Position numbers and translations under genes: made by a program. Shown piece after piece: positions 36,266 through 45,403 of a stretch of 64,000 bases of DNA. Within the stretch, counting starts at the first letter, position 1. Each line of letters opens with the position of its first letter. Below the pieces are notes generated by a model. It saw only the letters and a list, made by a program, of their open reading frames with translations. It did not search any database and had not been told where the DNA came from. Source of the DNA: a bacterium (GTDB lineage: Bacteria > Actinomycetota > Acidimicrobiia > Spongiisociales > UBA5794); assembly GCA_024228555.1 (NCBI GenBank), contig JAAETI010000162.1:23001-87000 (forward strand), written 5' to 3'.

Positions 36266-37921
36266 ATGGAACTCTTCCAAAAGCACCAGGAGACGCTCAA
36301 GCGGGCAGTCGCCACCATCGGCAGTCGGGAATACTGGAGTTCGTACCCGGAGAGCCCGCGCGCTTACGGTGAGGATGCTCCGACCAATGGTGAGGCGGCG
36401 TTTCAGGATCGCCTCGGCAAGCCTTTCGAGATTGACCAACCGTCAAGCGGCTTCTCGGCCGGTGGCGAGTTCTCGCCGTACGGCATCGAGCTCGGGGTGA
36501 CCTATCCGACGGCCGATGTTGAGTCGCTGATCTCCGCCGCCACCACCGCGATGGAGCAGTGGGGCAAGGCAAGTATCGAAGACCGTGTCAGCGTTTGCCT
36601 CGAGATTCTGGATCGGCTCAAAGAGAACAGTTTCGAGATGGCGCACGCCGTCATGCAAACCACGGGGCAAGCCTTCCTCATGGCTTTCCAGGCCGGTGGG
36701 CCCCACGCCCTCGACCGTGGTCTCGAGGCAGTTGCGTACGCATATGCCGAGATGACACGGCTCCCCGGTGGGCAGATGCAATGGGAGAAGCCGCAGGGCA
36801 AGCGCGACCCCCTCCTGATCGAGAAACAGTGGCGGATTCGACCGCGGGGGATCGCCGTCACCGTAGGAGTCTCCACGTTCCCGACTTGGAACGGATATCC
36901 CGGGATTTTCGCCAGTCTCGCCACCGGCAATCCCGTGATCATCAAGCCGCACCCCGGCACCATTCTGCCGTTGGCGCTATTTGCCGAGACGGCGAGGACC
37001 GTGCTTGCCGAGGCCGGTTTTGATCCCAACACTGTCATGCTTGCCGTTGATACACCTGATGCTCCGATCGCTAAGGAACTGGTGATGGATCCCGCGGTTG
37101 GTATCGTCGACTACACCGGCGGATCGAGCTTTGGTGATTGGCTCGAAGAGAACGTCACCCATGCTCTGGTCTTCACCGAGAAGGCGGGTGTCAACTCAGT
37201 CGTCATCGACTCGGTACCGGACCTCAAGGGTGTCTTCCGCAACCTCTCGGTATCGCTGACCATGTACTCAGGGCAGATGTGTACGACCCCACAGAACGTC
37301 TACGTGCCGGCTTCGGGGATCACCGTTGGCGAGGAGCAAGTCAGCTTTGATGAGGTTGCCTCGGGCCTTGCTGCGGCGATCGATGGCTTGCTGGCCGACA
37401 ACCAGCGAGCCGGCGACATCCTGGGCTCCATCAAAGGAGGCGAGATCGCCGGCCGGATCGCCGATGCTGCCGGCAGCGGATATGTGCTGCTCGAGTCTCG
37501 CGAGATAGCCCATCCCAACTTTGCAGATGCCGAGGTGCGGAGCCCGGTGATTGTGAAGGTGGATGCGGAAGATACCGACGCATATATGCGCGAGATGTTT
37601 GGGCCTGTGATCTACGTCATTGCGACCAGCGGTACTGAAGAGAGCCTGCGACTCGCCAAAGACTCAGCGATCGCCCACGGTGCCTTGACCTGGCTCATCT
37701 ACACGACAGATAGCGACACGATGGAGTCTGCAATCGATTCGGCTGTCGATGCTGGTGTGTCTGTTGCGTTCAATCTGGCCGGAGGTCTGTATGTGAACCA
37801 GTCAACGGCATTCAGTGACTTCCATGTCACCGGGGCAAACCCGGCAGGAAACGCCTCCCTCACTGACCCTGCGTTCGTCGCCGGCCGGTTCCGAGTGGTC
37901 GGAATCCGGATTTCGGCATGA
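36266..37921 (+). CDS. paaN: Phenylacetate degradation aldehyde dehydrogenase PaaN (no hydratase domain)
   Basis: About 551 residues, the size of the PaaN_2 type aldehyde dehydrogenase that oxidises the semialdehyde formed on ring opening. Features include VGVSTFPTWNGYPGIFASL, NPVIIKPHPGTILPLAL, DYTGGSSFGDW, the nucleophile cysteine in SGQMCTTPQNVYVP and EMFGPVIYVI. The MaoC-like hydratase domain of PaaZ is absent, so oxepin hydrolysis needs another protein. ATG 36266 has AAAGGA 5 bases upstream; ATG 36263 is too close. It ends the tetR-paa operon. Confidence 0.87.
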   Translation: MELFQKHQETLKRAVATIGSREYWSSYPESPRAYGEDAPTNGEAAFQDRLGKPFEIDQPSSGFSAGGEFSPYGIELGVTYPTADVESLISAATTAMEQWGKASIEDRVSVCLEILDRLKENSFEMAHAVMQTTGQAFLMAFQAGGPHALDRGLEAVAYAYAEMTRLPGGQMQWEKPQGKRDPLLIEKQWRIRPRGIAVTVGVSTFPTWNGYPGIFASLATGNPVIIKPHPGTILPLALFAETARTVLAEAGFDPNTVMLAVDTPDAPIAKELVMDPAVGIVDYTGGSSFGDWLEENVTHALVFTEKAGVNSVVIDSVPDLKGVFRNLSVSLTMYSGQMCTTPQNVYVPASGITVGEEQVSFDEVASGLAAAIDGLLADNQRAGDILGSIKGGEIAGRIADAAGSGYVLLESREIAHPNFADAEVRSPVIVKVDAEDTDAYMREMFGPVIYVIATSGTEESLRLAKDSAIAHGALTWLIYTTDSDTMESAIDSAVDAGVSVAFNLAGGLYVNQSTAFSDFHVTGANPAGNASLTDPAFVAGRFRVVGIRISA

Positions 37922-38029
37922 GAAGTCAATCCTCACTTCTTGGGGCAAATCCTTCGCTCATTCTCTATGGTGACCGCAACTTCATAAGCCCAAGGAACCC
38001 GCTGGGGGAGCATGCGAAGGGAGGCAGCG

Positions 38030-39904
38030 ATGACAGCAACGGTTGAACGCGTCGACAGTTCAGGCGCAGCATCTAGCGTCAAGACGGTTGCCTCGCGCGT
38101 CAGAGACTGGGCCGAGTCAGACCCACAGGGCACCGCGATGCGGGAGAAGGACTTCGGCATTTGGCAGGAGTACGGCTGGTCGAAGCTGTGGGACGAGATT
38201 GTCACCGCCGGCCACGGTCTGTTGGCACTCGGTGTCGACGTCGGTGACGTTGTCTCCATCCACTCTGAGGACCGACCCGAATGGGTGATTCTCGATCTGG
38301 CCACCGTGGCGATCCGGGGTATCACCACGGGTCTCTATCCCACCAACCCGATGGCCGAGGTCAAGTACCTCCTAAACGACTCGGGGGCGCGGGTTCACTT
38401 TGCCGAAGACCAGGAACAGGTCGACAAAGTCCTCGAAGCCGAGCCGGATGCCTTTCCCACGGTCACCAGCATCCTCTTCGTCGAGCCGCGCGGTCTTCGT
38501 TCCTATGGCGACGATCGTCTCATGTTCTGGGACGACTTCATGGAAATGGGTCGGGACCATCGCAAGGCCAACCCGGGTGCCGTAGAAGCGCTCATGGCGG
38601 CAGCCGAGCCGGACGACGTCATCACGCTTGTCTACACATCAGGAACGACCGGGCCGCCAAAGGGGGCGATGCTCAACAACAAGAACGCAACTTTCGCCAT
38701 CGATAAGATCGTCATGGCCGAAGGTCGCACCAGGGATGGGAAGAGCCCGCATCCTGACGATCAGGTCCTGACCTATCTTCCCCTCTGCCATGTTGCCGAA
38801 CGAATCTTCTCTACTTGGCACATGGTCGGCGCCGGGGTGACGCTCAACTTCGCTGAGTCAATCGAGACCGTGCAGGTGAACCTGCGTGAGATCCAACCGA
38901 CCCTCTTTTTCGCAGTGCCCCGAATATGGGAGAAGATTCACGCCACCATCCTGATCAAGCTCAACGATGCGAGCCGGATCAAGCGAGTGTTCAACGGCAT
39001 CGGGTTGAAGCTGGCCGGGTTCATCGCTGCCGATAGAACCGCCAACAAAGGAAACTTCACCTGGAAGAGCCGATTGGCCTATGCCATCGGAAACCCGCTG
39101 ATGTTCCGGGCACTCAAGGAGCGCGTTGGCCTGCGCCGCTGTCGTTGGGCCGGCACCGGTGCCGCCGCGATAGCCCCCGAGGTGCTGCAGTTCTTCATGG
39201 GCTTTGGCGTTCCTGTCTACGAGCTCTATGGGATGACAGAGAACTCAGCGGTCGCCACGCTCAACCATCACGGGCGGGTCAAGGTCGGCACCGTCGGTGA
39301 GCCTTACTCCGACATTGGCCTCCGTCTCGACGAGGAGTCTGGCGAGATCCAGACCAAGCATGACGGTGTGTTCGCCGGCTACTGGCGGCTTCCGGAGAAG
39401 ACCGCAGAAACCATGACGGATGACGGCTGGCTGAAGACGGGCGACGTCGGCGTATGGGTCGAGGACACCCACATCAAGATCGTCGATCGCATCAAGCACA
39501 TCATCATCACCTCAGGCGGGAAGAACATCTCACCGTCGGAGATTGAGAACAGCTTGAAGACCTCGCCATACATCAAAGAGGCGATGGTGATCGGAGAGGG
39601 CCGCAAGTACCTCACCGCCCTCATCGGCATCGAACTCGATACCGTCGGAATGTGGGCCTTGCGCCAGAGCATCCCCTATACGACCTATCGGGATCTCTCA
39701 GAGAAGCCGGAAGTCATCCAAATGGTGCAGCGGCTTGTCGACGAGACCAACGCCAAGTTCGCCAGGGTTGAGCAGATCAAGAAGTTCCGCATGATCCCCA
39801 AAGAGCTCGATCACGAAGACGGTGAACTCACCGCTACGCAGAAGGTCAAACGTGGAGCGATGTTCGAGATGTTCGAAGACCTAGTCGAGGACCTCTACCG
39901 ATGA
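38030..39904 (+). CDS. fadD: AMP-forming long-chain acyl-CoA synthetase (FadD-like)
   Basis: A 624-residue adenylate-forming ligase. The P-loop is LVYTSGTTGPPKGAMLNN, with YLPLCHVAERI, GTGAAAIAPEVLQFF, VPVYELYGMTENSAV, KTGDVGVW and the C-terminal hinge IVDRIKHIIITSGGKNISP. Length and motifs fit the long-chain (FadD15-like) class rather than the 430-residue PaaK phenylacetate ligase. ATG 38030 is chosen for AAGGGAGG 5 bases upstream; the ATG at 38012 precedes that site. Its stop overlaps livH by ATGA. The 108 bases upstream hold no recognisable promoter. Confidence 0.92.
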   Translation: MTATVERVDSSGAASSVKTVASRVRDWAESDPQGTAMREKDFGIWQEYGWSKLWDEIVTAGHGLLALGVDVGDVVSIHSEDRPEWVILDLATVAIRGITTGLYPTNPMAEVKYLLNDSGARVHFAEDQEQVDKVLEAEPDAFPTVTSILFVEPRGLRSYGDDRLMFWDDFMEMGRDHRKANPGAVEALMAAAEPDDVITLVYTSGTTGPPKGAMLNNKNATFAIDKIVMAEGRTRDGKSPHPDDQVLTYLPLCHVAERIFSTWHMVGAGVTLNFAESIETVQVNLREIQPTLFFAVPRIWEKIHATILIKLNDASRIKRVFNGIGLKLAGFIAADRTANKGNFTWKSRLAYAIGNPLMFRALKERVGLRRCRWAGTGAAAIAPEVLQFFMGFGVPVYELYGMTENSAVATLNHHGRVKVGTVGEPYSDIGLRLDEESGEIQTKHDGVFAGYWRLPEKTAETMTDDGWLKTGDVGVWVEDTHIKIVDRIKHIIITSGGKNISPSEIENSLKTSPYIKEAMVIGEGRKYLTALIGIELDTVGMWALRQSIPYTTYRDLSEKPEVIQMVQRLVDETNAKFARVEQIKKFRMIPKELDHEDGELTATQKVKRGAMFEMFEDLVEDLYR

Positions 39905-40872
39905 GCCTGTTGATCCTTGCCCAAGCAGCCGCCGACTCGGGCGTCGACAAATTCGTCGGTGCGATAACCAACGGTCTCTCGCTCGGAGCTATCTATGCGC
40001 TCTTGGCGCTCGGGTTCGTGATCATCTTCAAAGCAACACAGGTCATCAGCTTTGCCCACGGTGCCGTCGCCGCTCTCGGGGCATACTTGGTTGCCTACTT
40101 CGCGACAGTGCTGAACTTCCCAGGTGGCGCGCTCGGTGGTCCTGCGTGGCTGCAGTGGACGGTTTCTGCCGTGTTTGCGGTGCTGGCAACCGCGGTCGTT
40201 GGTCTTGTCCTGGAACGAGTAGCAATCCGGCCCATGATCGGCGAACCCATCTTCTCGATCGCCATGGTGACGATCGGCCTTGACATTGTTATCCGAACGA
40301 TTACCAACGACTTCATCAGCACGGATCCTCGCCCTCTCGGCGATCCCTTTGGGACGAACATCTGGGAGGCAGGTCCGATCTCCATGGCCTACTCCGAAGT
40401 TGCCACGATCATCGTGACGATCGTGTTGGTGCTCGCAATTGCCTGGTTCTTCAGGAGCAGGATCGGTGTTGCGATGCGGGCCACCGCGTTTGACCAAGAG
40501 GCAGCAATGGCTCAGGGAATCAGTGTCGGCCGGATATTCGCGATTGCCTGGGCGATCGGCGCCGGTCTTGCCGCCGTTGCCGGAATCTTCTCATCAGTCT
40601 TCCCGCGGGCTTCACAGGGAGTAAGCGCCGAGACGGCGTTCTTCGCCTTTCGGGCGTTTCCGGCGATCATCCTCGGCGGTCTTGACTCCGTCCCGGGTGC
40701 AGTTGTCGGTGGATTTGTGATCGGTCTCGCCGAGTCGTTCGCAGGCAAGTACATGACATGGAGTGGCTTCGGGGTCGGGTTCTCCGGGATCGTGCCCTAC
40801 CTGGTCATGATGTTGGTGCTACTGGTTCGGCCTTACGGACTCTTTGGAACCGAGGAGATTCGCCGGGTATGA
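39901..40872 (+). CDS. livH: Branched-chain amino acid-type ABC transporter permease LivH
   Basis: One of two permeases of a HAAT-family importer. The 323-residue protein has about eight membrane helices: FVGAITNGLSLGAIYALLAL, VISFAHGAVAALGAYLVAY, ATAVVGLVLERVAIRPMIG and the conserved ending GLDSVPGAVVGGFVIGLAES with VLLVRPYGLFGTEEIRRV. It overlaps the ligase gene upstream and livM downstream (ATGA at both ends). HAAT permeases carry amino acids, amides, urea or aromatic acids, so the substrate is open. Confidence 0.93.
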   Translation: MSLLILAQAAADSGVDKFVGAITNGLSLGAIYALLALGFVIIFKATQVISFAHGAVAALGAYLVAYFATVLNFPGGALGGPAWLQWTVSAVFAVLATAVVGLVLERVAIRPMIGEPIFSIAMVTIGLDIVIRTITNDFISTDPRPLGDPFGTNIWEAGPISMAYSEVATIIVTIVLVLAIAWFFRSRIGVAMRATAFDQEAAMAQGISVGRIFAIAWAIGAGLAAVAGIFSSVFPRASQGVSAETAFFAFRAFPAIILGGLDSVPGAVVGGFVIGLAESFAGKYMTWSGFGVGFSGIVPYLVMMLVLLVRPYGLFGTEEIRRV

Positions 40873-42176
40873 GAGGCAGACCGCACCTCTATGTCTCATA
40901 CGAGTCGGAGCAGTCGCTGCTCCCGACGTGGACGCAGCGCGTCATGGTCGGCCTGTTGGTGTTCCTGCTCGTGTTGATTCCGCTCCAGGGCGGTATCGAA
41001 ATCGGAGACCGCCTGTATCAGCCGGTCGGGTTTCTCGGAGACAATGCATGGCTCAAGATTCTGTCGCGCGTCGCGATATTCGGGATCGGTGCGCTTGGAC
41101 TCAACATCCTGACTGGTCTTGCCGGCCAAGTATCGCTGGGTCACGCGTTCTTCATGGGTATCGGTGCCTACACGGCAGCGGTCCTTGGCGGTGAAGTCGG
41201 CAAAGCTCATTGGGGCCTGGGTTTGCCCATCTGGATCTGGCTTCCGGCGGCGGGATTGGTGGCCGCCCTGGTCGGGATGCTGGTAGCTCCGACCGCGGTC
41301 AAGGTGCGCGGTCTCTACCTGGCCATTGTGACGCTAGGGCTGGTGTTCATCGGAGAGCACTTGTTCCGAAACTTGACTTCCATAACCGGCGGGTCGCAGT
41401 CCGGTCGGAAGTTCCCTTCGCTCGACTTTCGGTTGTGGAAGGAAGAGGAGCCCTTCCTTGCCTTCACCAGCGATGGGCCCATGTGGCCTGTATTCAACTG
41501 GCTGGACTGGTTGTTTGGTCCGTGGATCAATTTCCCTGCCGAGATGAGCGAGGAGGCCAAGACCTATCTGGCTCTTGCGGCGTTGCTGGTGGTGGTTGTT
41601 GTGCTGGCGAAGAACTTGCAACGTACGCGAATTGGGCGGGCGTTTATGGCGCTTCGCGATCGCGACATCGCGGCAGAGGTCATGGGTGTGCCCGATGCGA
41701 AGACCAAGTTCGAAGCCTTTGCGCTTTCCTCTTTCTATGCGGGAATCGCCGGAGCACTATTGGTCGCCTTCATCGGTCGAGCGATACCGGAGCAGTTCAA
41801 TCTGCTGCTCTCTGTGCAATTCGTCGTGATCGTGTTGATTGGTGGAGCGGGGACGGTTGCGGGCACCCTGATGGGGAGCGTCTTTGTCTTCGTGTTCCCT
41901 CGCCTCGTGCAGGACTTCTCAGGCTGGCTTACGGAGACTGTCGAATCTGGCGGGGTGATCGGATCAATCGCCGACGTCTTCGTGTCTACCGGACTTGACG
42001 ACCCTGGCTTGGTGTCGACGCTCGAAGGCGTTAGCCCCGGATTGAATGTGTCACAGTTGAACGTCGTCATTTATGGCTTGCTGATTATCGGTTTTTTGAT
42101 TTTTGAACCTCTAGGCCTGTACGGCATCTGGCTCCGGGTCCGGAACTACTGGAAGGGTTGGCCGTTCAGCTACTGA
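40869..42176 (+). CDS. livM: Branched-chain amino acid-type ABC transporter permease LivM
   Basis: The second HAAT permease, 435 residues and longer than usual. Core motifs are GIGALGLNILTGLAGQVSLG, HAFFMGIGAYTAAVL, VKVRGLYLAIVTLGLVFIGE, RIGRAFMALRDRDIAAEVMG and VVIVLIGGAGTVAGTLMGSV. There is an extra segment of about 50 residues before a TM helix in the middle, and a second extra loop (SGWLTETVESGGVIGSIADV) near the end. ATG 40869 overlaps the livH stop. Confidence 0.92.
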   Translation: MRGRPHLYVSYESEQSLLPTWTQRVMVGLLVFLLVLIPLQGGIEIGDRLYQPVGFLGDNAWLKILSRVAIFGIGALGLNILTGLAGQVSLGHAFFMGIGAYTAAVLGGEVGKAHWGLGLPIWIWLPAAGLVAALVGMLVAPTAVKVRGLYLAIVTLGLVFIGEHLFRNLTSITGGSQSGRKFPSLDFRLWKEEEPFLAFTSDGPMWPVFNWLDWLFGPWINFPAEMSEEAKTYLALAALLVVVVVLAKNLQRTRIGRAFMALRDRDIAAEVMGVPDAKTKFEAFALSSFYAGIAGALLVAFIGRAIPEQFNLLLSVQFVVIVLIGGAGTVAGTLMGSVFVFVFPRLVQDFSGWLTETVESGGVIGSIADVFVSTGLDDPGLVSTLEGVSPGLNVSQLNVVIYGLLIIGFLIFEPLGLYGIWLRVRNYWKGWPFSY

Positions 42177-42238
42177 TAAAGATCTGACGCCGGCCGTACT
42201 GCGGCTGGCGGCGGTAAAGAAAGGACGAGGGAGGGCAA

Positions 42239-43636
42239 ATGAAAGTAAGCAGAAAACTACTAGTACTCCTGTTTGTGCTGGGGCTGATTGCCGCAGCATG
42301 CGGAGGCGACGACACAGCCGAGACGACTACGGCTGCGCCGTCGGACGACGGCGGTACGACTGAAACCACCGCAGCTATGGATGACGGTGACACCACCGAG
42401 ACCACAGCCGCACCGTCTGATGACGGCGGCGAGGACATGGCGCCACCGGTGGTCGACGTCGGTATCGATCTCGACGCTGGCACCATCAAGATTGGCATGC
42501 TGTCAGACCTGACGGGTGCTTTTGGCCCGTTGGTAACACCAATCGTGGCTGGCCATGAGGCCTACTGGGCAAGTGTGAATGCCAACGGTGGCATAAATGG
42601 TCTCCAGGTGGAGCTGGTTATTCGCGACACTGTGTACGACGTTACGAACCACGTGACCTTGTACGAGGAGCTAAAGGACCAGGTCGTAGCCATTGGGCAC
42701 TCGACTGGTTCGCCGCACACATTGGCGATCAACGAAGACCTGCAGAGTGATGGCATACTCGCCATCCCGCTCACCTGGTACTCGGGTTGGACCGATCCAG
42801 ACATCAACGCCAATCTGCTGCCGCACGGAACGCCGTACTGCATCGAAGCGATGAATATGATCGAGTACATCACCGATGTTGCCAAGGAGACGGGTATTGC
42901 CAATCCGACGCTGGCTATCGCCTCGTTCCCGGGTGACTACGGGCTGGATTCAATGGCGGGTGCGAAGCTAGCTGCCGAGGCTCTTGGGATTGAAATTGTC
43001 CACGACGGTTCAGGAACCATCATTCCTGGCCAGGACCAGTTGCCTGTTGCGGATGCGATTACCGGTAGCGGAGCCGACCTTGTGTGGATCACCGCAAACG
43101 CGACGTTCTTCGGCGAGGTGTACGGCGGTGCGATCGCGTCAGGCTTCGAAGCTCTGTGGTCTGGGGCCGGCCCGAACTGGAGCCCCGCGCTACTGGATAG
43201 CCCACTTGCCGATGCGCTGCAGCGTGACTACTACGGCACGTTTTATCTGTCGCCTTGGGGTTCTGATAGCGAAGGCATGCAGGAGCTGATGGCGATAATG
43301 GGCGATGCGCCGCCGACCGACTTCTACGGGGAAGGTTTCGTCGAGGCGAAGATCATGCATGAGGCGTTGCTGAAGGCGTATGAGTTGGGTGACATGACCC
43401 AAGCCGGTGTTACCGCAGCGGCCAAGAGCCTTGAGGGCATCGACTTCGGCGGCATGGCACCGAGCGAGACCTATGTCGGCGAGCCAAACGACATCGTGCA
43501 GCGTGAGTCGATGGTCTTCCGTCCCGATGCAGCCCTACGCGCGGCGGGAGGAACGGGCACTCTAATGATCGAAGCCGCCTATACGAGTCCGACAGCCGCA
43601 AGCTTCGTATTCGAAGGCGCGTGCTTCGAACTGTAA
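42239..43636 (+). CDS. livJ: Branched-chain amino acid-type ABC transporter substrate-binding lipoprotein
   Basis: A 465-residue exported binding protein. The signal peptide ends in the lipobox LIAAAC with Cys21 as lipid anchor. Residues 24-66 are a low-complexity Thr/Asp/Gly linker containing near-repeats of TTETTAAPSDDGG. The binding domain starts TIKIGMLSDLTGAFGPLVTP, with GGINGLQVELVIRDTVYD and a SFPGDYGLDSMAGAKLAAE segment of type I periplasmic proteins. AGGGAGGG precedes the ATG. The gene sits between the permeases and the ATPases, with a strong hairpin after it. Confidence 0.92.
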   Translation: MKVSRKLLVLLFVLGLIAAACGGDDTAETTTAAPSDDGGTTETTAAMDDGDTTETTAAPSDDGGEDMAPPVVDVGIDLDAGTIKIGMLSDLTGAFGPLVTPIVAGHEAYWASVNANGGINGLQVELVIRDTVYDVTNHVTLYEELKDQVVAIGHSTGSPHTLAINEDLQSDGILAIPLTWYSGWTDPDINANLLPHGTPYCIEAMNMIEYITDVAKETGIANPTLAIASFPGDYGLDSMAGAKLAAEALGIEIVHDGSGTIIPGQDQLPVADAITGSGADLVWITANATFFGEVYGGAIASGFEALWSGAGPNWSPALLDSPLADALQRDYYGTFYLSPWGSDSEGMQELMAIMGDAPPTDFYGEGFVEAKIMHEALLKAYELGDMTQAGVTAAAKSLEGIDFGGMAPSETYVGEPNDIVQRESMVFRPDAALRAAGGTGTLMIEAAYTSPTAASFVFEGACFEL

Positions 43637-43648
43637 GAAACCGAATCT

Positions 43649-43677
43649 GGTGGGGTGCGGTGATACCGCACCCCACC
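43649..43677 (+). terminator. Stable hairpin between livJ and livF
   Basis: Perfect 13-base arms (43649-43661 and 43665-43677) around a 3-base loop, nested inside ATCTGGT/ACCAGAT, 12 bases after the livJ stop. There is no U tract. It probably caps the binding-protein mRNA or reduces read-through to the ATPase genes. Confidence 0.6.
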
Positions 43678-43699
43678 CCAACCAGATAGGAGGGAGAAA

Positions 43700-44491
43700 A
43701 TGCTCGAAGTAGCCAATCTCGAAGTTGTGTACAACGACGTCGTACTGGTGCTGCGCGGCATCTCCCTCCAAGTGCCTGATGGGGAGATCGTCGCCTTGCT
43801 CGGGGCCAATGGCGCCGGCAAGACGACGACCCTCAGGGCTATCGGTGGTCTCCTTGACGTTCACGAGGGGGACATAACCAAGGGTTCGGTCACCTGGAAC
43901 GGCGAACGCATCGACAAGAAGGAACCGGCGGAGATCGTGCGGGCTGGGATCACTCAGGTCCTAGAAGGCCGCCGCATCTTCGGGGAGATGAACGTCGAAG
44001 ACAATCTCCGCACCGGTGCCTTCACCAATCGCAACAAGTCCTCAGTGGATACCGCTTATACGCGGGTCATGGATCTGTTCCCAGTCCTTGGCGAGCGCCG
44101 GAAGGCGGTCGCCGGGTACCTATCCGGCGGTGAGCAGCAGATGCTCGCCATAGGTCGGGCGCTAATGGCCGATCCCAAGCTGCTGATTCTCGACGAGCCT
44201 TCGTTGGGACTGGCCCCGAAACTCGTGCAACAGATCAAAGACATCATCGTCGACATCAACAAGCAAGGGACCGCGGTGCTGCTGATCGAGCAAAACGCAA
44301 CCATGGCTCTCTCAATCGCCAACCATGGCTACATCATGGAAAACGGCAAGCTGGTCATGGACGGTGACCCGAAGAAGCTTCTCGAGGACGAGGACGTCCA
44401 GGAGTTCTATCTCGGTTTGCATGGCTCCGGAGAACGAAAGTCATTCCGCGACGTAAAACACTACAAACGCCGTAAGCGGTGGTTGTCATGA
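43700..44491 (+). CDS. livF: Branched-chain amino acid-type ABC transporter ATPase LivF
   Basis: A 263-residue ABC ATPase. Walker A is LLGANGAGKTTTLRAI, the signature is YLSGGEQQMLAIGRALM, and Walker B is LLILDEPSLGLAPKLV. LEGRRIFGEMNVEDNLRTGA is the LivF-specific segment. A basic C-terminal tail (FRDVKHYKRRKRWLS) is longer than usual. AGGAGGGAG precedes the ATG, and the stop overlaps livG by ATGA. Confidence 0.94.
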   Translation: MLEVANLEVVYNDVVLVLRGISLQVPDGEIVALLGANGAGKTTTLRAIGGLLDVHEGDITKGSVTWNGERIDKKEPAEIVRAGITQVLEGRRIFGEMNVEDNLRTGAFTNRNKSSVDTAYTRVMDLFPVLGERRKAVAGYLSGGEQQMLAIGRALMADPKLLILDEPSLGLAPKLVQQIKDIIVDINKQGTAVLLIEQNATMALSIANHGYIMENGKLVMDGDPKKLLEDEDVQEFYLGLHGSGERKSFRDVKHYKRRKRWLS

Positions 44492-45255
44492 GCCATCTCT
44501 TGGAGTTCAAAGACATTGGGCTTGCTTTCAAGGGTGTAAAGGCTCTTGATGGGGTTAGCTTTCATGTTGATGAAGGTGAGTTGTTTGCGATCATCGGGCC
44601 AAATGGGGCCGGCAAGACCTCAACGTTCAACTGTCTGAATGGTGTGTACAAACCACAGCAAGGTGACATTGTTTGGGAGGGCGAGAGCATCCTTGGGATG
44701 CGACCCGATCGGATCGCAGAGCGCGGAATTGCGCGAACGTTCCAAAACATCGAACTGTTTGCTCACATGAACGTTCTCGAGAACATTTCGCTTGGTCGCC
44801 ACGTCCGCACCAATGTCGGTTGGCTGGCAGGGTCCGTGTGGCTGGGCAAGGCCAAGCGGGAGGAAATGGCCAACAGGGCCAAAGTTGAAGACATCATCGA
44901 TCTGCTTGAGATCGAACAGTGGCGGAAGTATCCGGTCGGGCTTCTTCCCTACGGCGTGCAGAAGCGTGTCGAACTCGGGCGTGCTCTTGCGATGGAACCC
45001 AAGTTGCTGTTGCTTGACGAGCCGGTAGCCGGGATGAACCTCGAAGAGACCGAGGACATGGCTCGCTTCATCCTCGACATACGCGAAGAACTCGGGATTG
45101 CCATGATCCTCGTCGAGCACGACATGGGTCTGGTCATGGACATCGCCGACCGCATCATGGTTCTCGACTTCGGCACCCCGATCGCAACCGGCGTCCCCGT
45201 CGACATCCAACGCAACCCCGAGGTCATCAAGGCCTACCTGGGCCAAGAGGCCTAG
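44488..45255 (+). CDS. livG: Branched-chain amino acid-type ABC transporter ATPase LivG
   Basis: The second ATPase, 255 residues. Walker A is IIGPNGAGKTSTFNCLNGVY. GIARTFQNIELFAHMNVLEN is the LivG-specific region. The expected LSGG signature is replaced by LLPYGVQKRVELGRALA, as in many LivG proteins. Walker B is LLLLDEPVAGMNLEE, with VEHDMGLVMDIADRIMVLDF. ATG 44488 overlaps the livF stop; GTG 44479 is a less likely start. It ends the transporter operon before a dispersed repeat element. Confidence 0.94.
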   Translation: MSHLLEFKDIGLAFKGVKALDGVSFHVDEGELFAIIGPNGAGKTSTFNCLNGVYKPQQGDIVWEGESILGMRPDRIAERGIARTFQNIELFAHMNVLENISLGRHVRTNVGWLAGSVWLGKAKREEMANRAKVEDIIDLLEIEQWRKYPVGLLPYGVQKRVELGRALAMEPKLLLLDEPVAGMNLEETEDMARFILDIREELGIAMILVEHDMGLVMDIADRIMVLDFGTPIATGVPVDIQRNPEVIKAYLGQEA

Positions 45256-45292
45256 AACGCTTCGACCGAACGCGGGCAGGGCTGTTCCCAGG

Positions 45293-45390
45293 CAATCCCC
45301 CCTTGATGGGGGGATCGGACGAGCGAAGCTCGTACGAGGGGGGTGGAGAGGTGATGTTGTCCGTGGGGCGGTACGTCTTCCCCCTCCCGG
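45293..45390. repeat. Dispersed intergenic repeat with C-tract / hairpin / G-tract structure (copy A)
   Basis: This unit shares its outer blocks with the tandem array at 60302-60765: CAATCCCCCCTTGATGGGGG, then a hairpin, then GAGGGGGGTG, and CGTCTTCCCCCTCCCGG at the end. The central hairpin here is ACGAGC-GAA-GCTCGT (45319-45333), different in sequence from the other copies but paired. It lies between the livG stop and the convergent thioesterase gene. Confidence 0.85.
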
Positions 45391-45403
45391 TACTCGGGCC
45401 AAC

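Noticed and set aside
44925..44975. LivG as a broken ATPase because LSGG is missing
   Set aside because: Replacement of LSGG by a PYGxQ-type signature is normal in LivG-class ATPases; Walker A and B are intact.
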